A stretch of 64,000 nucleotides of DNA, taken from NCBI RefSeq assembly GCF_014773385.1, contig NZ_JACXAI010000014.1, forward strand, positions 62,001 through 126,000, given 5' to 3'. The notes beneath the pieces were generated by a model that saw only the letters and a list, made by a program, of their open reading frames with translations, ran no database searches and was not told where the DNA came from. Positions 16,887-27,806 of the stretch are shown one piece after another. How positions within the stretch are numbered: the stretch's first letter is position 1; each line of letters opens with the position of its first letter. The DNA is from Metabacillus arenae (GTDB lineage: Bacteria; Bacillota; Bacilli; Bacillales; Bacillaceae). Both the position numbers and the translations under genes were made by a program.

Positions 16887-19800
16887 ATGACGCAGAAAAA
16901 AATCGAAAAAATTTTAGTAGCTAACCGCGGTGAAATCGCCATTCGTGTATTTCGTGCTTGTACAGAGCTTGATATCCGAACTGTTGCTGTATATTCAAAA
17001 GAAGATGCAGGCTCTTTTCATCGATACAAAGCGGACGAAGCGTATTTAGTAGGTGAAGGGAAAAAGCCAATTGATGCTTATTTGGACTATGAAGGGATTA
17101 TCGAGATAGCAAAAGCAAATGATGTGGATGCGATTCATCCTGGTTATGGATTTTTATCTGAAAATATTCATTTTGCTCGCCGCTGTGAGGAAGAAGGCAT
17201 TATTTTTATAGGGCCTACTTCCACTCATCTTGATATGTTTGGAGATAAAGTAAAAGCCAGACACCAAGCTGAACTTGCTGGTATTCCAGTTATCCCAGGC
17301 AGCCCTGGACCAGTCGATAGCCTGGAAGAAGTTGTTCAATTTGGAAAAGACCATGGCTATCCATTTATTATTAAAGCATCACTTGGCGGCGGCGGCAGAG
17401 GAATGAGAATCGTCAGAAGTGAGGCAGGCGTTAAAGAGTCTTACGAGCGGGCAAAGTCTGAGGCAAAAGCTGCATTTGGAAATGATGAAGTATACGTAGA
17501 AAAGTTAATTGAAAACCCTAAGCATATTGAAGTTCAAATCATTGGAGATAATCAAGGGAATATTATTCATCTTTATGAAAGGGATTGCTCCATTCAAAGA
17601 AGGCATCAAAAGGTAGTAGAAATTGCCCCAAGTGTTTCTCTGAATAACGAATTAAGGGAAGCAATTTGCGAGGCAGCAGTGCAGTTAATGGAAAATGTGA
17701 AGTACTTAAATGCGGGTACTGTAGAATTTTTAGTTGCAAATAACGAATTTTATTTTATTGAGGTTAATCCTCGTGTTCAGGTTGAGCATACCATTACAGA
17801 ATTGATAACAGGTGTTGATATTGTTCAAACCCAGATTCTTGTAGCAGATGGACATGATCTTCATGGAGATGTTGTAGGAATTCCGGAGCAATCTCAAATT
17901 AGAACGAACGGGTTCGCCATTCAATCACGTGTAACAACTGAAGATCCTTTAAATAATTTTATGCCTGATACCGGTAAGATCATGGCCTATCGTTCCGGCG
18001 GGGGCTTTGGTGTCCGTCTTGACGCAGGCAATGGATTCCAAGGAGCTGTCATAACACCGCATTATGATTCTCTTTTAGTTAAGCTTTCTACATGGGCATT
18101 AACGTTTGACCAAGCTGCTTCAAAAATGGTCAGAAACTTGAGAGAATTTAGAATAAGAGGTATTAAAACGAACATTCCATTCTTGGAAAATGTTGTAAAA
18201 CACAAAAACTTTTTAAATGGTGAATATGATACTTCCTTTATTGATTCTTCACCAGAACTATTTGTTTTCCCGAAGAGAAAAGACCGCGGAACAAAAATGC
18301 TTACTTACATAGGGAATGTAACAGTAAATGGCTTTCCTGGCATTGGTAAGAAGAAAAAGCCTGTCTTTGAAAAGGCCCATGTTCCAAAGGTGAAATTATC
18401 GGAGCCCTATCCTCGCGGCACAAAGCAAATTCTTGATGAGCAGGGAGCAGAAGGACTTGTCCACTGGTTAAAAGAACAAAAACAAGTTCTCCTTACTGAT
18501 ACTACATTTAGAGATGCCCATCAATCATTGCTTGCTACACGTGTGCGAACAAATGATATAAAAAATATAGCAGAGCCGACAGCCAGACTCCTGCCAAATC
18601 TATTCTCACTAGAGATGTGGGGAGGAGCAACGTTTGATGTGTCTTACCGTTTCTTGAAAGAAGATCCTTGGGACCGTTTATTAACAGTTCGTGAAAAGGT
18701 TCCAAACCTTTTGCTTCAGATGCTTCTGCGTGCTTCCAATGCAGTGGGCTATAAGAACTATCCTGATAATGTCATCAAGGAATTCGTAGAAAAATCAGCT
18801 CAAGCGGGAATCGATGTTTTCCGTATTTTTGATAGCTTAAATTGGATCAAAGGTATGACGCAAGCAATTGATGCTGTAAGAGAATCTGGCAAGCTTGCCG
18901 AAGCAACTGTTTGTTATACAGGAGATATATTAGATCCCAGCAGAAGAAAATATGATTTAAATTATTACAAAGAGATGGCGAAGGAGCTTGAAAATTCAGG
19001 TGCTCATATTTTAGGTATTAAAGATATGGCCGGATTGCTTAAGCCTGAAGCTGCTTACGACTTAATATCAGCTTTAAAAGAAACAATCAATATACCAATT
19101 CATCTGCACACACATGATACAAGCGGAAACGGTATTTATATGTATGCAAAAGCGATTGAAGCAGGTGTAGATGTTGTAGATGTGGCATTGAGTTCAATGG
19201 CAGGGTTAACCTCTCAGCCAAGTGCAAATTCATTGTATTACGCGCTTGCAGGAAATGAGCGGCAGCCGCAGGTTGAAATTAATGCACTTGAAAAGTTATC
19301 TCAATATTGGGAGAGCGTTCGAAAATACTATTCTGAATTTGAAAGTGGTATGATCGCTCCACATACGGAAATATACGTGCACGAAATGCCTGGTGGACAG
19401 TATAGTAATCTTCAGCAGCAAGCAAAAGCTGTAGGCCTTGGAGACCGCTGGAATGAGGTGAAAAAAATGTATCGCCGCGTGAACGATATGTTTGGCGATA
19501 TTGTCAAAGTAACACCTTCCTCAAAAGTAGTGGGTGACATGGCTCTATTCATGGTGCAAAATAATTTAACTGAAGAAGAGATATATGAAAGAGGAGAAAC
19601 ACTTGATTATCCTGATTCTGTTATTGAACTCTTTGAAGGCTACTTAGGCCAGCCGCATGGAGGATTCCCTAAAGAATTGCAGCGTATTATTTTAAAAGGG
19701 AGAGAGCCGATTGGTGTCAGACCAGGGGAACTATTAGAACCTGTAAACTTTACAGCATTGAAAGAAGATTTATACCAACAGTTGAATCGACCAGTTACAA

Positions 19801-20327
19801 GCCATGAAGCAATTGCTTATGCTCTTTATCCAAAGGTTTTCACAGACTATACTAAAACCTGTGAAGCACTAGGAAATGTGTCAGTTTTAGACACCCCAAC
19901 TTTTTTATATGGAATGAGACTGGGTGAAGAAATAGAAGTAGAGATTGAACAAGGGAAAACGTTAATCGTTAAGCTTGTCTCCGTAGGTGAAGCTCAGACT
20001 GATGGGACAAGGGTTGTTTATTTTGAATTAAATGGGCAGCCGCGTGAAGTCATTATTAAAGATGAGAGCATCAAGTCATCTGTCGCGGTAAAAATGAAAG
20101 CTGACCGAGCAAACCAAAAACATATAGGTGCTTCAATGCCTGGAACTGTTATTAAAGTTCTTGTTGAAAAAGGGGAAAAGGTAGATAAAGGAGACCATTT
20201 GATCATTACAGAAGCAATGAAAATGGAAACTACTGTTCAAGCCCCTTACACAGGCCAAATTAAAGACATCTTTGTATCAAATGGAGAAGCTATTCAAACA
20301 GGAGATCTCCTTATTGAAATGGAATAG
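16887..20327 (+). CDS. pycA: Pyruvate carboxylase
   Basis: 1146 residues; carboxylates pyruvate to oxaloacetate with ATP and biotin to refill the TCA cycle. Domains in order: biotin carboxylase (1-~450, KILVANRGEIAIRVFRA, GGGGRGMRIV, FIEVNPRVQVEHT), carboxyltransferase (~530-830, TDTTFRDAHQSLLATR, HTHDTSGN), PC regulatory/tetramerisation region, and C-terminal biotinyl domain with EAMKMET, biotinylated Lys1112. Length is the full single-chain type. Start ATG 16887 with AGAGGGAGAG upstream. A terminator follows immediately. Position after ftsW is conserved in Bacillus. Confidence 0.98.
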   Translation: MTQKKIEKILVANRGEIAIRVFRACTELDIRTVAVYSKEDAGSFHRYKADEAYLVGEGKKPIDAYLDYEGIIEIAKANDVDAIHPGYGFLSENIHFARRCEEEGIIFIGPTSTHLDMFGDKVKARHQAELAGIPVIPGSPGPVDSLEEVVQFGKDHGYPFIIKASLGGGGRGMRIVRSEAGVKESYERAKSEAKAAFGNDEVYVEKLIENPKHIEVQIIGDNQGNIIHLYERDCSIQRRHQKVVEIAPSVSLNNELREAICEAAVQLMENVKYLNAGTVEFLVANNEFYFIEVNPRVQVEHTITELITGVDIVQTQILVADGHDLHGDVVGIPEQSQIRTNGFAIQSRVTTEDPLNNFMPDTGKIMAYRSGGGFGVRLDAGNGFQGAVITPHYDSLLVKLSTWALTFDQAASKMVRNLREFRIRGIKTNIPFLENVVKHKNFLNGEYDTSFIDSSPELFVFPKRKDRGTKMLTYIGNVTVNGFPGIGKKKKPVFEKAHVPKVKLSEPYPRGTKQILDEQGAEGLVHWLKEQKQVLLTDTTFRDAHQSLLATRVRTNDIKNIAEPTARLLPNLFSLEMWGGATFDVSYRFLKEDPWDRLLTVREKVPNLLLQMLLRASNAVGYKNYPDNVIKEFVEKSAQAGIDVFRIFDSLNWIKGMTQAIDAVRESGKLAEATVCYTGDILDPSRRKYDLNYYKEMAKELENSGAHILGIKDMAGLLKPEAAYDLISALKETINIPIHLHTHDTSGNGIYMYAKAIEAGVDVVDVALSSMAGLTSQPSANSLYYALAGNERQPQVEINALEKLSQYWESVRKYYSEFESGMIAPHTEIYVHEMPGGQYSNLQQQAKAVGLGDRWNEVKKMYRRVNDMFGDIVKVTPSSKVVGDMALFMVQNNLTEEEIYERGETLDYPDSVIELFEGYLGQPHGGFPKELQRIILKGREPIGVRPGELLEPVNFTALKEDLYQQLNRPVTSHEAIAYALYPKVFTDYTKTCEALGNVSVLDTPTFLYGMRLGEEIEVEIEQGKTLIVKLVSVGEAQTDGTRVVYFELNGQPREVIIKDESIKSSVAVKMKADRANQKHIGASMPGTVIKVLVEKGEKVDKGDHLIITEAMKMETTVQAPYTGQIKDIFVSNGEAIQTGDLLIEME

Positions 20328-20354
20328 CTTAGACGGATAATAAATGAATAATAG

Positions 20355-20412
20355 AAAAAATCACCTTATCCTTTGATTGATCGTATCTTTCAAGGAAAGG
20401 GTGATTTTTTTG
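20355..20412 (+). terminator. Terminator of pycA
   Basis: AAAAAATCACCTTATCCTTT / AAGGAAAGGGTGATTTTTTT. Confidence 0.85.
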
Positions 20413-20424
20413 GTTTCATTTCAT

Positions 20425-20552
20425 TGTCCAGCTGCAGTGCCTAGCCCGCCTGAGGTCACAAGTCCGCCGAGAAGGTTAAAGAACAAGCTTCCAGCCGGCT
20501 CGCCCGAATGCTTGTCTCCGAAGAACTAGCGCCTTGCGCTTTTCGTGCATAA
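20425..20552 (+). repeat. Dispersed repeat B, most complete copy
   Basis: Begins GTCCAGCTGCAGTGCCTAG, has AAGGTTAAAGAACAAGCTTCC in the middle and ends ACTAGCGCCTTGCGCTTTTC. Relatives are at 12775 (reversed), 22088, 29644, 30190 and 32655. It is G/C-rich compared with the genome and non-coding; similar elements are common between Bacillus genes to my knowledge. It fills most of the gap 20328-20664. Confidence 0.7.
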
Positions 20553-20664
20553 ATTTTCGATTTTATCATCAGGAGTATCACGTCAAGGGCAAAATCTAAT
20601 CATTCAACCATGCTGAAAGACAATCTAATTGCCGAATAGCTTTATTTATCGATAAGATTTGAGC

Positions 20665-21573
20665 TTATTGACTGTTATTTTTTTCTCTAGAAATAAGAAG
20701 GATAAAATAGCTCAATACTCCAAATAAACAAGCAATAATAAAGGCATGTGCTAATGAAACGAATAGATTTAAACCAGTAAGCACGACTAGTGCGCCAGTT
20801 GTAACCTGTATACAGATAAGAATAAAAGCAATAATCCAGCCCCAATAAACGACTTTTTGATGTTTATGATGTTTTATTGCGCGAATCGTCGCTATTAAAA
20901 TCCATATGAAAATCAATCCGGCAGCAATGCGGTGACCCATCTGCACCCATTCATGGAATGTGGCCGGAAGCCCGTACGTTCTCCTGCTGCATAACGGCCA
21001 GTTGGGACATGCTAGGCTGGCCCCTTTATGTCTGACGTATGCACCTGTGTACACAACTATATAACTATAAACAATGATCCCGATCATATGAAACTTCATA
21101 TGCTTATCGATTCGAATAGCATGGGCATCAAACTTTTTATCTACCTCAAAAATAAGTAAGGTTAAAAGCAAAACGGAAGCAAATGATATTAAGGATATTC
21201 CGAAGTGAAGTGCCATGATGCTATCTGATTGTCCCCACATGACTGCTCCAGCCCCAATTAGAGCCTGTAAAATTAAAAAAAACACTGATAATAGTGATAA
21301 AAGTTTTGTCTCTCGTATATGGCCAATTGCTTTCCAAGACCAAACAGCTAATATTAATACGACAAAACCAGCAACCCCGCTGACCAATCTGTGGCTGAGC
21401 TCTATAATAAGTTCTGGTGTAATATCCTTCGGCAGCAGCTGCCCGTGACATAAAGGCCATGACTCTCCACAACCTGCACCAGATCCTGTTTTCGTTACAA
21501 GTGCTCCGCCAATTAAAACAAATAACATGATGATCGTAGTGAGCACTGCAAACCATTTTAATGCATGTTGCAA
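20665..21573 (-). CDS. ctaA: Heme A synthase CtaA
   Basis: 302 residues; membrane heme-O monooxygenase that makes heme A for the caa3 oxidase. Eight helices. N-terminal motif [21 protein letters not shown] and the repeat-half counterpart [17 protein letters not shown] carry the paired cysteines; heme-ligand histidines are in [20 protein letters not shown] and LAHAF. I choose TTG at 21573 (MQHALKW...) because GAAGGTG is 7 nt before and the length then equals that of the B. subtilis protein from the first residue; GTG at 21582 is the alternative. Divergent from ctaB as usual. Confidence 0.94.
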   Translation of the reverse strand: MQHALKWFAVLTTIIMLFVLIGGALVTKTGSGAGCGESWPLCHGQLLPKDITPELIIELSHRLVSGVAGFVVLILAVWSWKAIGHIRETKLLSLLSVFFLILQALIGAGAVMWGQSDSIMALHFGISLISFASVLLLTLLIFEVDKKFDAHAIRIDKHMKFHMIGIIVYSYIVVYTGAYVRHKGASLACPNWPLCSRRTYGLPATFHEWVQMGHRIAAGLIFIWILIATIRAIKHHKHQKVVYWGWIIAFILICIQVTTGALVVLTGLNLFVSLAHAFIIACLFGVLSYFILLISREKNNSQ

Positions 21574-22559
21574 ATTGTTCACCTTCAATTCTTTATAATA
21601 GTAACAATTCCTAAAAAATTTTAAGGAATTATCGAAGAAAATACAACTCAAAACGCTAAAAGTTCACAAAGTTATAATAGTTGATAGACATAATTTCAAC
21701 ATATTAATTGGAAACTAATCAAAACCCCTTTTCTCTTATAAAAACATTTTTTTCCTTAAAATGAATTCATTTAAAGAAAAAAGGTTGAATATTCCATTAG
21801 AATTTGCTAGAAATGTTAGTGTAAGTAAAATAAAAGAGACTTTTTTTAATAAAGTTTAAACTAAGTAATATAGTACCATATTATATAGATGTTGTGCCTC
21901 TACTCGAGCACCCCACATGATTCTGGAAGACACAAGTCTACTAACCGAAAGGTATAATCCGAAGTTTCATCAGGATCTTTTGGTTTTCCTCCAAGATTGG
22001 ATAAAGCACCATGAGATTTTCATCAGATCAGAAGGAGTTTAAATTAATTAATTAATGTATGAATGTGATAAAGCCAGCTATAGATGTTTAGCGCAGGCGG
22101 ACAGGTTGTCCTAATGCATGAATGCATAAGGGCGTGCTGCCTATACCGTCCATGCGCCATTAGACCTTAGGGCCAATCTGCCAGAGAAGGTTAAAGAACA
22201 ACCTTCCAGTCGCCCGAGCCCGAATAGTTTGTCGACTAAAGACTACCGACTTATGCATTTATATCCTTCATGTGTTTGCTTTATGATATATGTTGTTTAA
22301 TTTAAGCCAGAGTAGCAAAGGATAAAGGTAATACCCTTCACAATTTCGACAAATAATATTCATAATTTGTTCACAAAAAGTTGTCGAATTATGGTTTAAT
22401 ATACAGAGGGCGTTTTCATAAAGTCTGTAATCTTGTATGATTGAATTGTTAGAATATTGTACAGACAGGTCTTCATTATGGTGTCAAGGTTACCACTATA
22501 GAAACGATTCAAACCAAGATAACAATTGACCACAAGTGGACGGCAAAGGAGGTAAATAA
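21574..22559. other. Long ctaA-ctaB divergent control region
   Basis: 986 nt without a gene. It must contain the divergent promoters. A/T-rich near ctaA; a copy of repeat B lies at 22088-22260. Near 22366-22377 TTTGTTCACAAA is an imperfect palindrome; TTTGTGAA-type sites are known for ResD, which controls cta genes in B. subtilis, but the match here is only suggestive. Confidence 0.5.
22088..22260 (+). repeat. Dispersed repeat B, degenerate copy
   Basis: Shares GCGCAGGCGGACAGG, GAGAAGGTTAAAGAACAAC and CTTCCAG with the other copies; the end is diverged. It contains an inverted GTCCTAATGCATGAATGCAT-like part. Confidence 0.55.
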
Positions 22560-23489
22560 ATGGCAGATTCAAGAGCTGCTAATGAAGCAGCGCTGAATGG
22601 AACAAAGCCTCATGACATTCCTCAAACAACTGCACTTAAAGACTTTTTAGCATTAATAAAAGTAGGAATTGTTAATTCGAATATGATCACGACCTTCACC
22701 GGTTTGTGGCTGGCCCTTTATTTTTCAGGCAAAGGATTTATCTCGAGCCTGGATATTGTATTGTATACGTTGATCGGTTCTTCCCTGATTATAGCCGGTT
22801 CATGTGCGATAAATAATTATTATGATCGTGACATTGATCATTTAATGGAACGAACGAAGAATCGTCCAACTGTAACTGGGAAGGTTAATCCTGTCCATGT
22901 TCTATGGCTTGGAATTTTATTTACTTCTCTTGGTTTAAGTATATTGTTAATGACGACGGTCACAGCAGCCTTTATAGGATTAATTGGGGTTGTTACATAT
23001 GTTTTTTTATATACGATGTGGTCGAAACGTCTTTATACTATAAATACCGTAATTGGCAGTATCTCAGGCGCTGTTCCGCCGTTAATCGGCTGGGCTGCAG
23101 TAGAAGGAAGCTTAAGTATTGTTCCATGGGTCTTATTTTTAATGATGTTCATTTGGCAGCCGCCTCATTTTCTTGCATTAGCTATGAAAAGAAGTGAAGA
23201 GTATAAAGCAGCCAAAATCCCAATGCTGCCTTCTGTATATGGATTCGCTATTACAAAACGACAAATGATGGTATGGGTCGTGTGTTTACTCCCGTTACCC
23301 TTCTATTTGTTCCAATTAGGGATGCCTTTTCTTATTTTAGCAACAGCATTAAACATTGGGTGGCTTGTTTTAGCAATATATGGTTTTAAAATGAAGGATG
23401 ACCTAAAATGGGCGAAATGGATGTTTATTTACTCGTTAAATTATCTAACAATCATGTTTGTTGCAATGGTTATTTTCACAATTCATTAG
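22560..23489 (+). CDS. ctaB: Heme O synthase (protoheme IX farnesyltransferase) CtaB
   Basis: 309 residues, UbiA-type prenyltransferase with about eight helices; attaches a farnesyl group to heme B giving heme O, the CtaA substrate. First Asp-rich motif [19 protein letters not shown] binds the diphosphate-Mg; second conserved stretch [15 protein letters not shown] and [13 protein letters not shown] are typical of heme O synthases. SD AAAGGAGG before ATG 22560. It heads the cytochrome oxidase operon, 262 nt before ctaC. Confidence 0.96.
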   Translation: MADSRAANEAALNGTKPHDIPQTTALKDFLALIKVGIVNSNMITTFTGLWLALYFSGKGFISSLDIVLYTLIGSSLIIAGSCAINNYYDRDIDHLMERTKNRPTVTGKVNPVHVLWLGILFTSLGLSILLMTTVTAAFIGLIGVVTYVFLYTMWSKRLYTINTVIGSISGAVPPLIGWAAVEGSLSIVPWVLFLMMFIWQPPHFLALAMKRSEEYKAAKIPMLPSVYGFAITKRQMMVWVVCLLPLPFYLFQLGMPFLILATALNIGWLVLAIYGFKMKDDLKWAKWMFIYSLNYLTIMFVAMVIFTIH

Positions 23490-23751
23490 GTTTGAAATTC
23501 TTTTGAACACCTGCTTTTCTGTAAACTATTTTTGCAAGGTAAAACATCTATTTTGTAATACGGAGTAAAACCTTGGCTACATAAGTTTGATTTTTTTTTA
23601 CAAAGCGTTAAAAGCGCATTCATAACTGATTTTTCCAAAGAAACAAACTGTCAGATTGCAGGAGAGCAGAATTTAAAAGAGTTATCATACAAGAATTTTT
23701 TAAATTCGAAGGCAAGGAATTAAATTACTGAAAGAGGGGTTTGATTAAGCT

Positions 23752-24834
23752 ATGAAAAATTGGCTGACCAAATGGCGTCTGTTTACTGTTTTTGCACTCA
23801 TGACGCTTGTTCTAGCTGGCTGTGGGGAACCATTTTTATCTACGCTTCAGCCTGCGGGTGAAGTAGCCGATATGCAGTACTCAATCATGATATTAAGCAC
23901 AATTATGATGGTTGTTGTAGTCGCTGTTGTAACGATTATTTTCGTTTATGTAGTCGTTAAATTCCGCCGGCGCAAAGGGGATGAAGACAAAATTCCTGAG
24001 CAGGTTGAAGGAAGTCATAAGCTGGAGGTTATCTGGACAGTTATTCCAATTTTGCTTTTAATTGTATTAGCTGTTCCGGTTGTTGCGGCAACCTTTGATC
24101 TTGCTGATACTAGAGCAATGGATAAAGAAAATCGAAAGCCAGAAGATGCCCTTGTCATTAATGTAAGAGCAAACCTTTACTGGTGGGAATTTGAGTATCC
24201 AGACCATGGAATTATAACCAGTCAGGATTTAGTCGTTCCAACAGATGAAAAGGTTTATTTTAATCTAAAGGCTTCTGATGTTAAACATTCTTTCTGGATT
24301 CCAGCTATCGGAGGAAAGATGGATACAAATACTGAAAATATTAATAAGTTCTGGTTGCAATTTGATTCAGAACGTTCAGATCTTGAAAATGAAGATTATT
24401 TCTATGGAAAATGTGCTGAACTTTGCGGACCTTCACATGCATTAATGGACTTTAAAGTGGAAACTCTTTCTAAAGATGAGTTCAATTCTTGGGTTAAAGG
24501 AATGAAAGAGTATAAAGCAACTGCAGAAGGAGATATGGCTCAGCAGGGTGAACAGCTTTTTGAAGAAAAAGGCTGTATTGGCTGCCATGCGGTTAATCCG
24601 GTTGATGAGCGTCCAGAGCAAGCGCGTAAGGGTCCAAACCTTGCCACTTTCGGTGAACGTTCACGTGTTGCCGGTATCTTAGAGCATAACGAAGAAAATA
24701 TTCGGAAGTGGTTAAAGGATCCAGAAGCTTATAAGCCTGGCAATAAAATGACAAATACTTATCCAGAGCTTGAAGATGGAGAAGTGGATGCATTAACCGA
24801 ATACTTAAAAGGTTTAAAACTTGAAGAGAAATAA
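23752..24834 (+). CDS. ctaC: Cytochrome caa3 oxidase subunit II with fused cytochrome c domain
   Basis: 360 residues. Lipoprotein signal with lipobox LAGC (Cys24), two membrane helices (about 45-70 and 95-118), then the periplasm-facing CuA domain with KCAELCGPSHALM, and a C-terminal cytochrome c domain with CIGCH at 275-279 and a distal Met in NKMTNTYPEL. It accepts electrons directly through its own heme c, which defines the caa3 type. SD AGAGGGG precedes ATG 23752. First of the tight ctaC-D-E-F cluster. Confidence 0.97.
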   Translation: MKNWLTKWRLFTVFALMTLVLAGCGEPFLSTLQPAGEVADMQYSIMILSTIMMVVVVAVVTIIFVYVVVKFRRRKGDEDKIPEQVEGSHKLEVIWTVIPILLLIVLAVPVVAATFDLADTRAMDKENRKPEDALVINVRANLYWWEFEYPDHGIITSQDLVVPTDEKVYFNLKASDVKHSFWIPAIGGKMDTNTENINKFWLQFDSERSDLENEDYFYGKCAELCGPSHALMDFKVETLSKDEFNSWVKGMKEYKATAEGDMAQQGEQLFEEKGCIGCHAVNPVDERPEQARKGPNLATFGERSRVAGILEHNEENIRKWLKDPEAYKPGNKMTNTYPELEDGEVDALTEYLKGLKLEEK

Positions 24835-24868
24835 AGCGTCTTTATCGAAGTAAAAGGGAGGTAACACT

Positions 24869-26740
24869 GTGAGTACGTTATCGAAGAAGAAAGGTGCAGG
24901 GGCGACCTTATGGGACTACTTAACAACCGTTGACCATAAAAAAATCGCCATTCTTTACCTTCTATCTGGCGGCTTTTTCTTCCTTGTTGGAGGATTAGAA
25001 GCAATGGTAATCCGCATCCAGCTGGCTGTACCGAATAATGATTTCGTAAGTGCAGGTCTTTATAACGAAATATTAACGATGCACGGTACAACGATGATTT
25101 TCCTAGCTGCGATGCCACTTATTTTCGCATTTATGAACGCAGTAGTTCCATTACAAATTGGTGCACGTGATGTTGCGTTCCCGTTCCTAAACTCTTTAGG
25201 TTTTTGGTTATTCTTCTTTGGAGGAGTATTCCTAAATTTAAGCTGGTTTTTAGGAGGAGCTCCTGATGCTGGATGGACTTCTTATGCATCACTATCATTG
25301 GAGTCACCTGGTCACGGGGTAGATTTTTACCTGCTCGGTTTGCAGATTTCCGGTTTGGGTACATTAATAGCAGGGATTAACTTCCTCGTCACCATTATTA
25401 ACATGCGCGCTCCAGGTATGACTTACATGCGTATGCCATTGTTCACTTGGACAACATTTGTCGCATCTGCCCTTATTTTATTTGCTTTCCCTCCATTAAC
25501 GGTAGGCATTGCGCTAATGATGTTTGATCGGCTTTTTGGTACACACTTCTTTAACCCGGCAATGGGTGGGAATTCAATTATTTGGGAGCATTTATTCTGG
25601 ATTTTCGGTCACCCGGAAGTGTATATCTTAATTTTACCGGCGTTCGGTATTTTCTCAGATATTATTCCGGCTTTCTCAAAAAAGAGATTGTTTGGATACT
25701 CTTCCATGGTATTTGCAACAGTATTAATTGGTTTCTTAGGATTTATGGTTTGGGCTCACCACATGTTTACAACAGGTTTAGGTCCGATTGCTAATGCTAT
25801 TTTTGCTGTAGCAACAATGGCAATTGCTGTACCAACCGGTATTAAAATCTTTAACTGGCTATTCACAATGTGGGGAGGTAGCATGAAGTTTACAACCCCA
25901 ATGATTTGGGCTGTATCCTTTGTTCCTACCTTCGTAATGGGAGGCGTAACTGGAGTTATGCTGGCAAGTGCAGCTGCTGACTATCAGTATCATGATACGT
26001 ATTTTGTTGTCGCTCACTTTCATTATGTAATAGTCGGCGGATTAGTCTTTGCCTTATTTGCTGCAACACATTATTGGTGGCCTTTAATTTATAACCGTAT
26101 GTTGAATGAAACGTTAGGTAAAATTACATTTGTTCTTTTCTTTACCGGTTTCCATTTAACATTCTTTATTCAGCATTTCTTAGGACTAATGGGGATGCCG
26201 CGTCGTATCTTTACATTCTTGCCAGGTCAAGGTCTTGAAATGGGGAACTTTGTAAGCTCGATCGGTGCCGCATTTATGGCTGCTGGTACAATCGTTCTTT
26301 TTTACAACATTGTTGTGACAGCTATAAAAGGAAAACCAGCTGGCAGAGATCCTTGGAAAGACGGTCGTACTCTTGAGTGGGCTGTAGAGACTCCAACACC
26401 TGAGTACAACTTTAAGCAAACACCATTAGTACGTGGCCTTGATGCACTTTGGGTAGAAAAAATGGCTGGTAAAAAAGGCATGACGCCTGCTGAACCAATT
26501 GGGGATATTCATATGCCGAACGGTTCAATCTTACCTTTCATTATGTCATTGGGATTATTCATAGCAGCATTTGGTTTAATGTACAGAGAAGACTTTGGAT
26601 GGGGAGTCCCAGTCATTATAATCGGATTCATCATTACATTTGCAGCGATGTTCTTCAGATCTGTTATAGATGACCACGGCTATCATATTCATAAAGAAGA
26701 TATTTTAAATGAAGATGACGACAAGGGGGTTAAGGCATAA
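24869..26740 (+). CDS. ctaD: Cytochrome caa3 oxidase subunit I
   Basis: 623 residues; the catalytic heme a / heme a3-CuB subunit. Seen: MHGTTMIFLAAMP (heme a His), FWIFGHPEVYILILPAFG with the CuB His and cross-linked Tyr, WAHHMFTTG with the two other CuB histidines, and VVAHFHYVIVGG with both heme axial histidines. Twelve core helices plus C-terminal extra helices as in Bacillus SoxB-type enzymes. Start GTG 24869 behind GGGAGG. Its stop TAA overlaps the ATG of ctaE by one base. Confidence 0.97.
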   Translation: MSTLSKKKGAGATLWDYLTTVDHKKIAILYLLSGGFFFLVGGLEAMVIRIQLAVPNNDFVSAGLYNEILTMHGTTMIFLAAMPLIFAFMNAVVPLQIGARDVAFPFLNSLGFWLFFFGGVFLNLSWFLGGAPDAGWTSYASLSLESPGHGVDFYLLGLQISGLGTLIAGINFLVTIINMRAPGMTYMRMPLFTWTTFVASALILFAFPPLTVGIALMMFDRLFGTHFFNPAMGGNSIIWEHLFWIFGHPEVYILILPAFGIFSDIIPAFSKKRLFGYSSMVFATVLIGFLGFMVWAHHMFTTGLGPIANAIFAVATMAIAVPTGIKIFNWLFTMWGGSMKFTTPMIWAVSFVPTFVMGGVTGVMLASAAADYQYHDTYFVVAHFHYVIVGGLVFALFAATHYWWPLIYNRMLNETLGKITFVLFFTGFHLTFFIQHFLGLMGMPRRIFTFLPGQGLEMGNFVSSIGAAFMAAGTIVLFYNIVVTAIKGKPAGRDPWKDGRTLEWAVETPTPEYNFKQTPLVRGLDALWVEKMAGKKGMTPAEPIGDIHMPNGSILPFIMSLGLFIAAFGLMYREDFGWGVPVIIIGFIITFAAMFFRSVIDDHGYHIHKEDILNEDDDKGVKA

Positions 26741-27363
26741 TGCACGCTGAAGAAAAATTCACAGCTGAAACCTTTCCGGCATCGCCTGAAAAAGCAACCC
26801 TCGAAGGGAAAAATAAGTTCTTAGGCTTTTGGTTGTTTTTAGGAGGAGAGACCGTCCTTTTCGCCTCTCTCTTTGCAACATTTCTTGCTTTAAGAGATTC
26901 CGATGCTGGCGGAGCGACTACTCAAGAATTATTTGAAATACCGCTTGTATTTGCTGCAACAATGCTGCTTTTAACAAGTAGCTTAACAAGTGTTTACGCA
27001 ATGTATCATATGAAGAACTTTAATTTTAAGCAAATGCAGCTGTGGTTAGGTATTACTCTTCTGCTTGGTGCTGCTTTCTTGGCATTGGAGATTTATGAAT
27101 TTAATCATTATAGTCATGAATATAAATTTACAATTACAAGCTCTGCGCTTGGTTCTGCTTTTTACACATTGGTAGGAACACATGGACTTCACGTTGCATT
27201 TGGTCTTCTTTGGATCTTAACACTAATGATTAGAAATGCTAAACGCGGTCTTAATTTATACAACGCACCTAAATATTATGTTGCAAGTTTATACTGGCAC
27301 TTTATCGATGTTGTTTGGGTGTTCATTTTCACAGTTGTATACTTAATGGGAATGGTGGGATAA
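26740..27363 (+). CDS. ctaE: Cytochrome caa3 oxidase subunit III
   Basis: 207 residues, five helices. Motifs: NKFLGFWLFLGGETVLFASL at the N-terminus, GTHGLHVAFGLLWI, and YWHFIDVVWVFIFTVVYL near the end, all family signatures. One-base stop/start overlap with ctaD (TAATG) implies translational coupling; the ribosome site AGGGGG is inside the ctaD end. Confidence 0.96.
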   Translation: MHAEEKFTAETFPASPEKATLEGKNKFLGFWLFLGGETVLFASLFATFLALRDSDAGGATTQELFEIPLVFAATMLLLTSSLTSVYAMYHMKNFNFKQMQLWLGITLLLGAAFLALEIYEFNHYSHEYKFTITSSALGSAFYTLVGTHGLHVAFGLLWILTLMIRNAKRGLNLYNAPKYYVASLYWHFIDVVWVFIFTVVYLMGMVG

Positions 27364-27367
27364 ACTG

Positions 27368-27700
27368 ATGGCGAGTAATCAAAATACAGGAAACCCTAAA
27401 GTAGATATAGCTTACCGCCGCAAAAAAAATGCTGAAGACATGAAAATGCAGGTCATCTCATTTGCATTGATGATCTTTCTAACGATCGTAGCATTTATTG
27501 CGGTCGGTTATGATGGCGTGGGAGAATGGTTTAAGGCACCTTTTATTATTCTGCTTGCTGTCATTCAAGTTATTTTTCAATTGTATTATTTTATGCATAT
27601 GAACAATAAAGGACACGAAGCTGTAAAATTGTTCCTTTATTCTGGGATAGGGGTAGCAGCAATTACTGTCCTAACATTCGTGACAATTATTTGGTGGTAA
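27368..27700 (+). CDS. ctaF: Cytochrome caa3 oxidase subunit IVB
   Basis: 110 residues, three helices (about 30-47, 57-77 and 86-107), with the typical IVB-like core FIILLAVIQVIFQLYYFMHM. It follows ctaE by 4 nt and ends the oxidase structural operon, immediately before a strong terminator. A small stabilising subunit without cofactors. Confidence 0.93.
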   Translation: MASNQNTGNPKVDIAYRRKKNAEDMKMQVISFALMIFLTIVAFIAVGYDGVGEWFKAPFIILLAVIQVIFQLYYFMHMNNKGHEAVKLFLYSGIGVAAITVLTFVTIIWW

Positions 27701-27701
27701 C

Positions 27702-27742
27702 ATAACAAAAGCAGCCTTAAGCAGGCTGCTTTTGTTATGTTA
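27702..27742 (+). terminator. Terminator of the ctaBCDEF operon
   Basis: ATAACAAAAGCAGCC TTAAGCA GGCTGCTTTTGTTAT, almost perfect 15-bp stem directly after the ctaF stop. Confidence 0.9.
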
Positions 27743-27806
27743 ACAGAATTTTCTACTTAATAATGGATTAATGTCTGAAGCGCACAGCTTGCCGATCAGT
27801 AAGAGT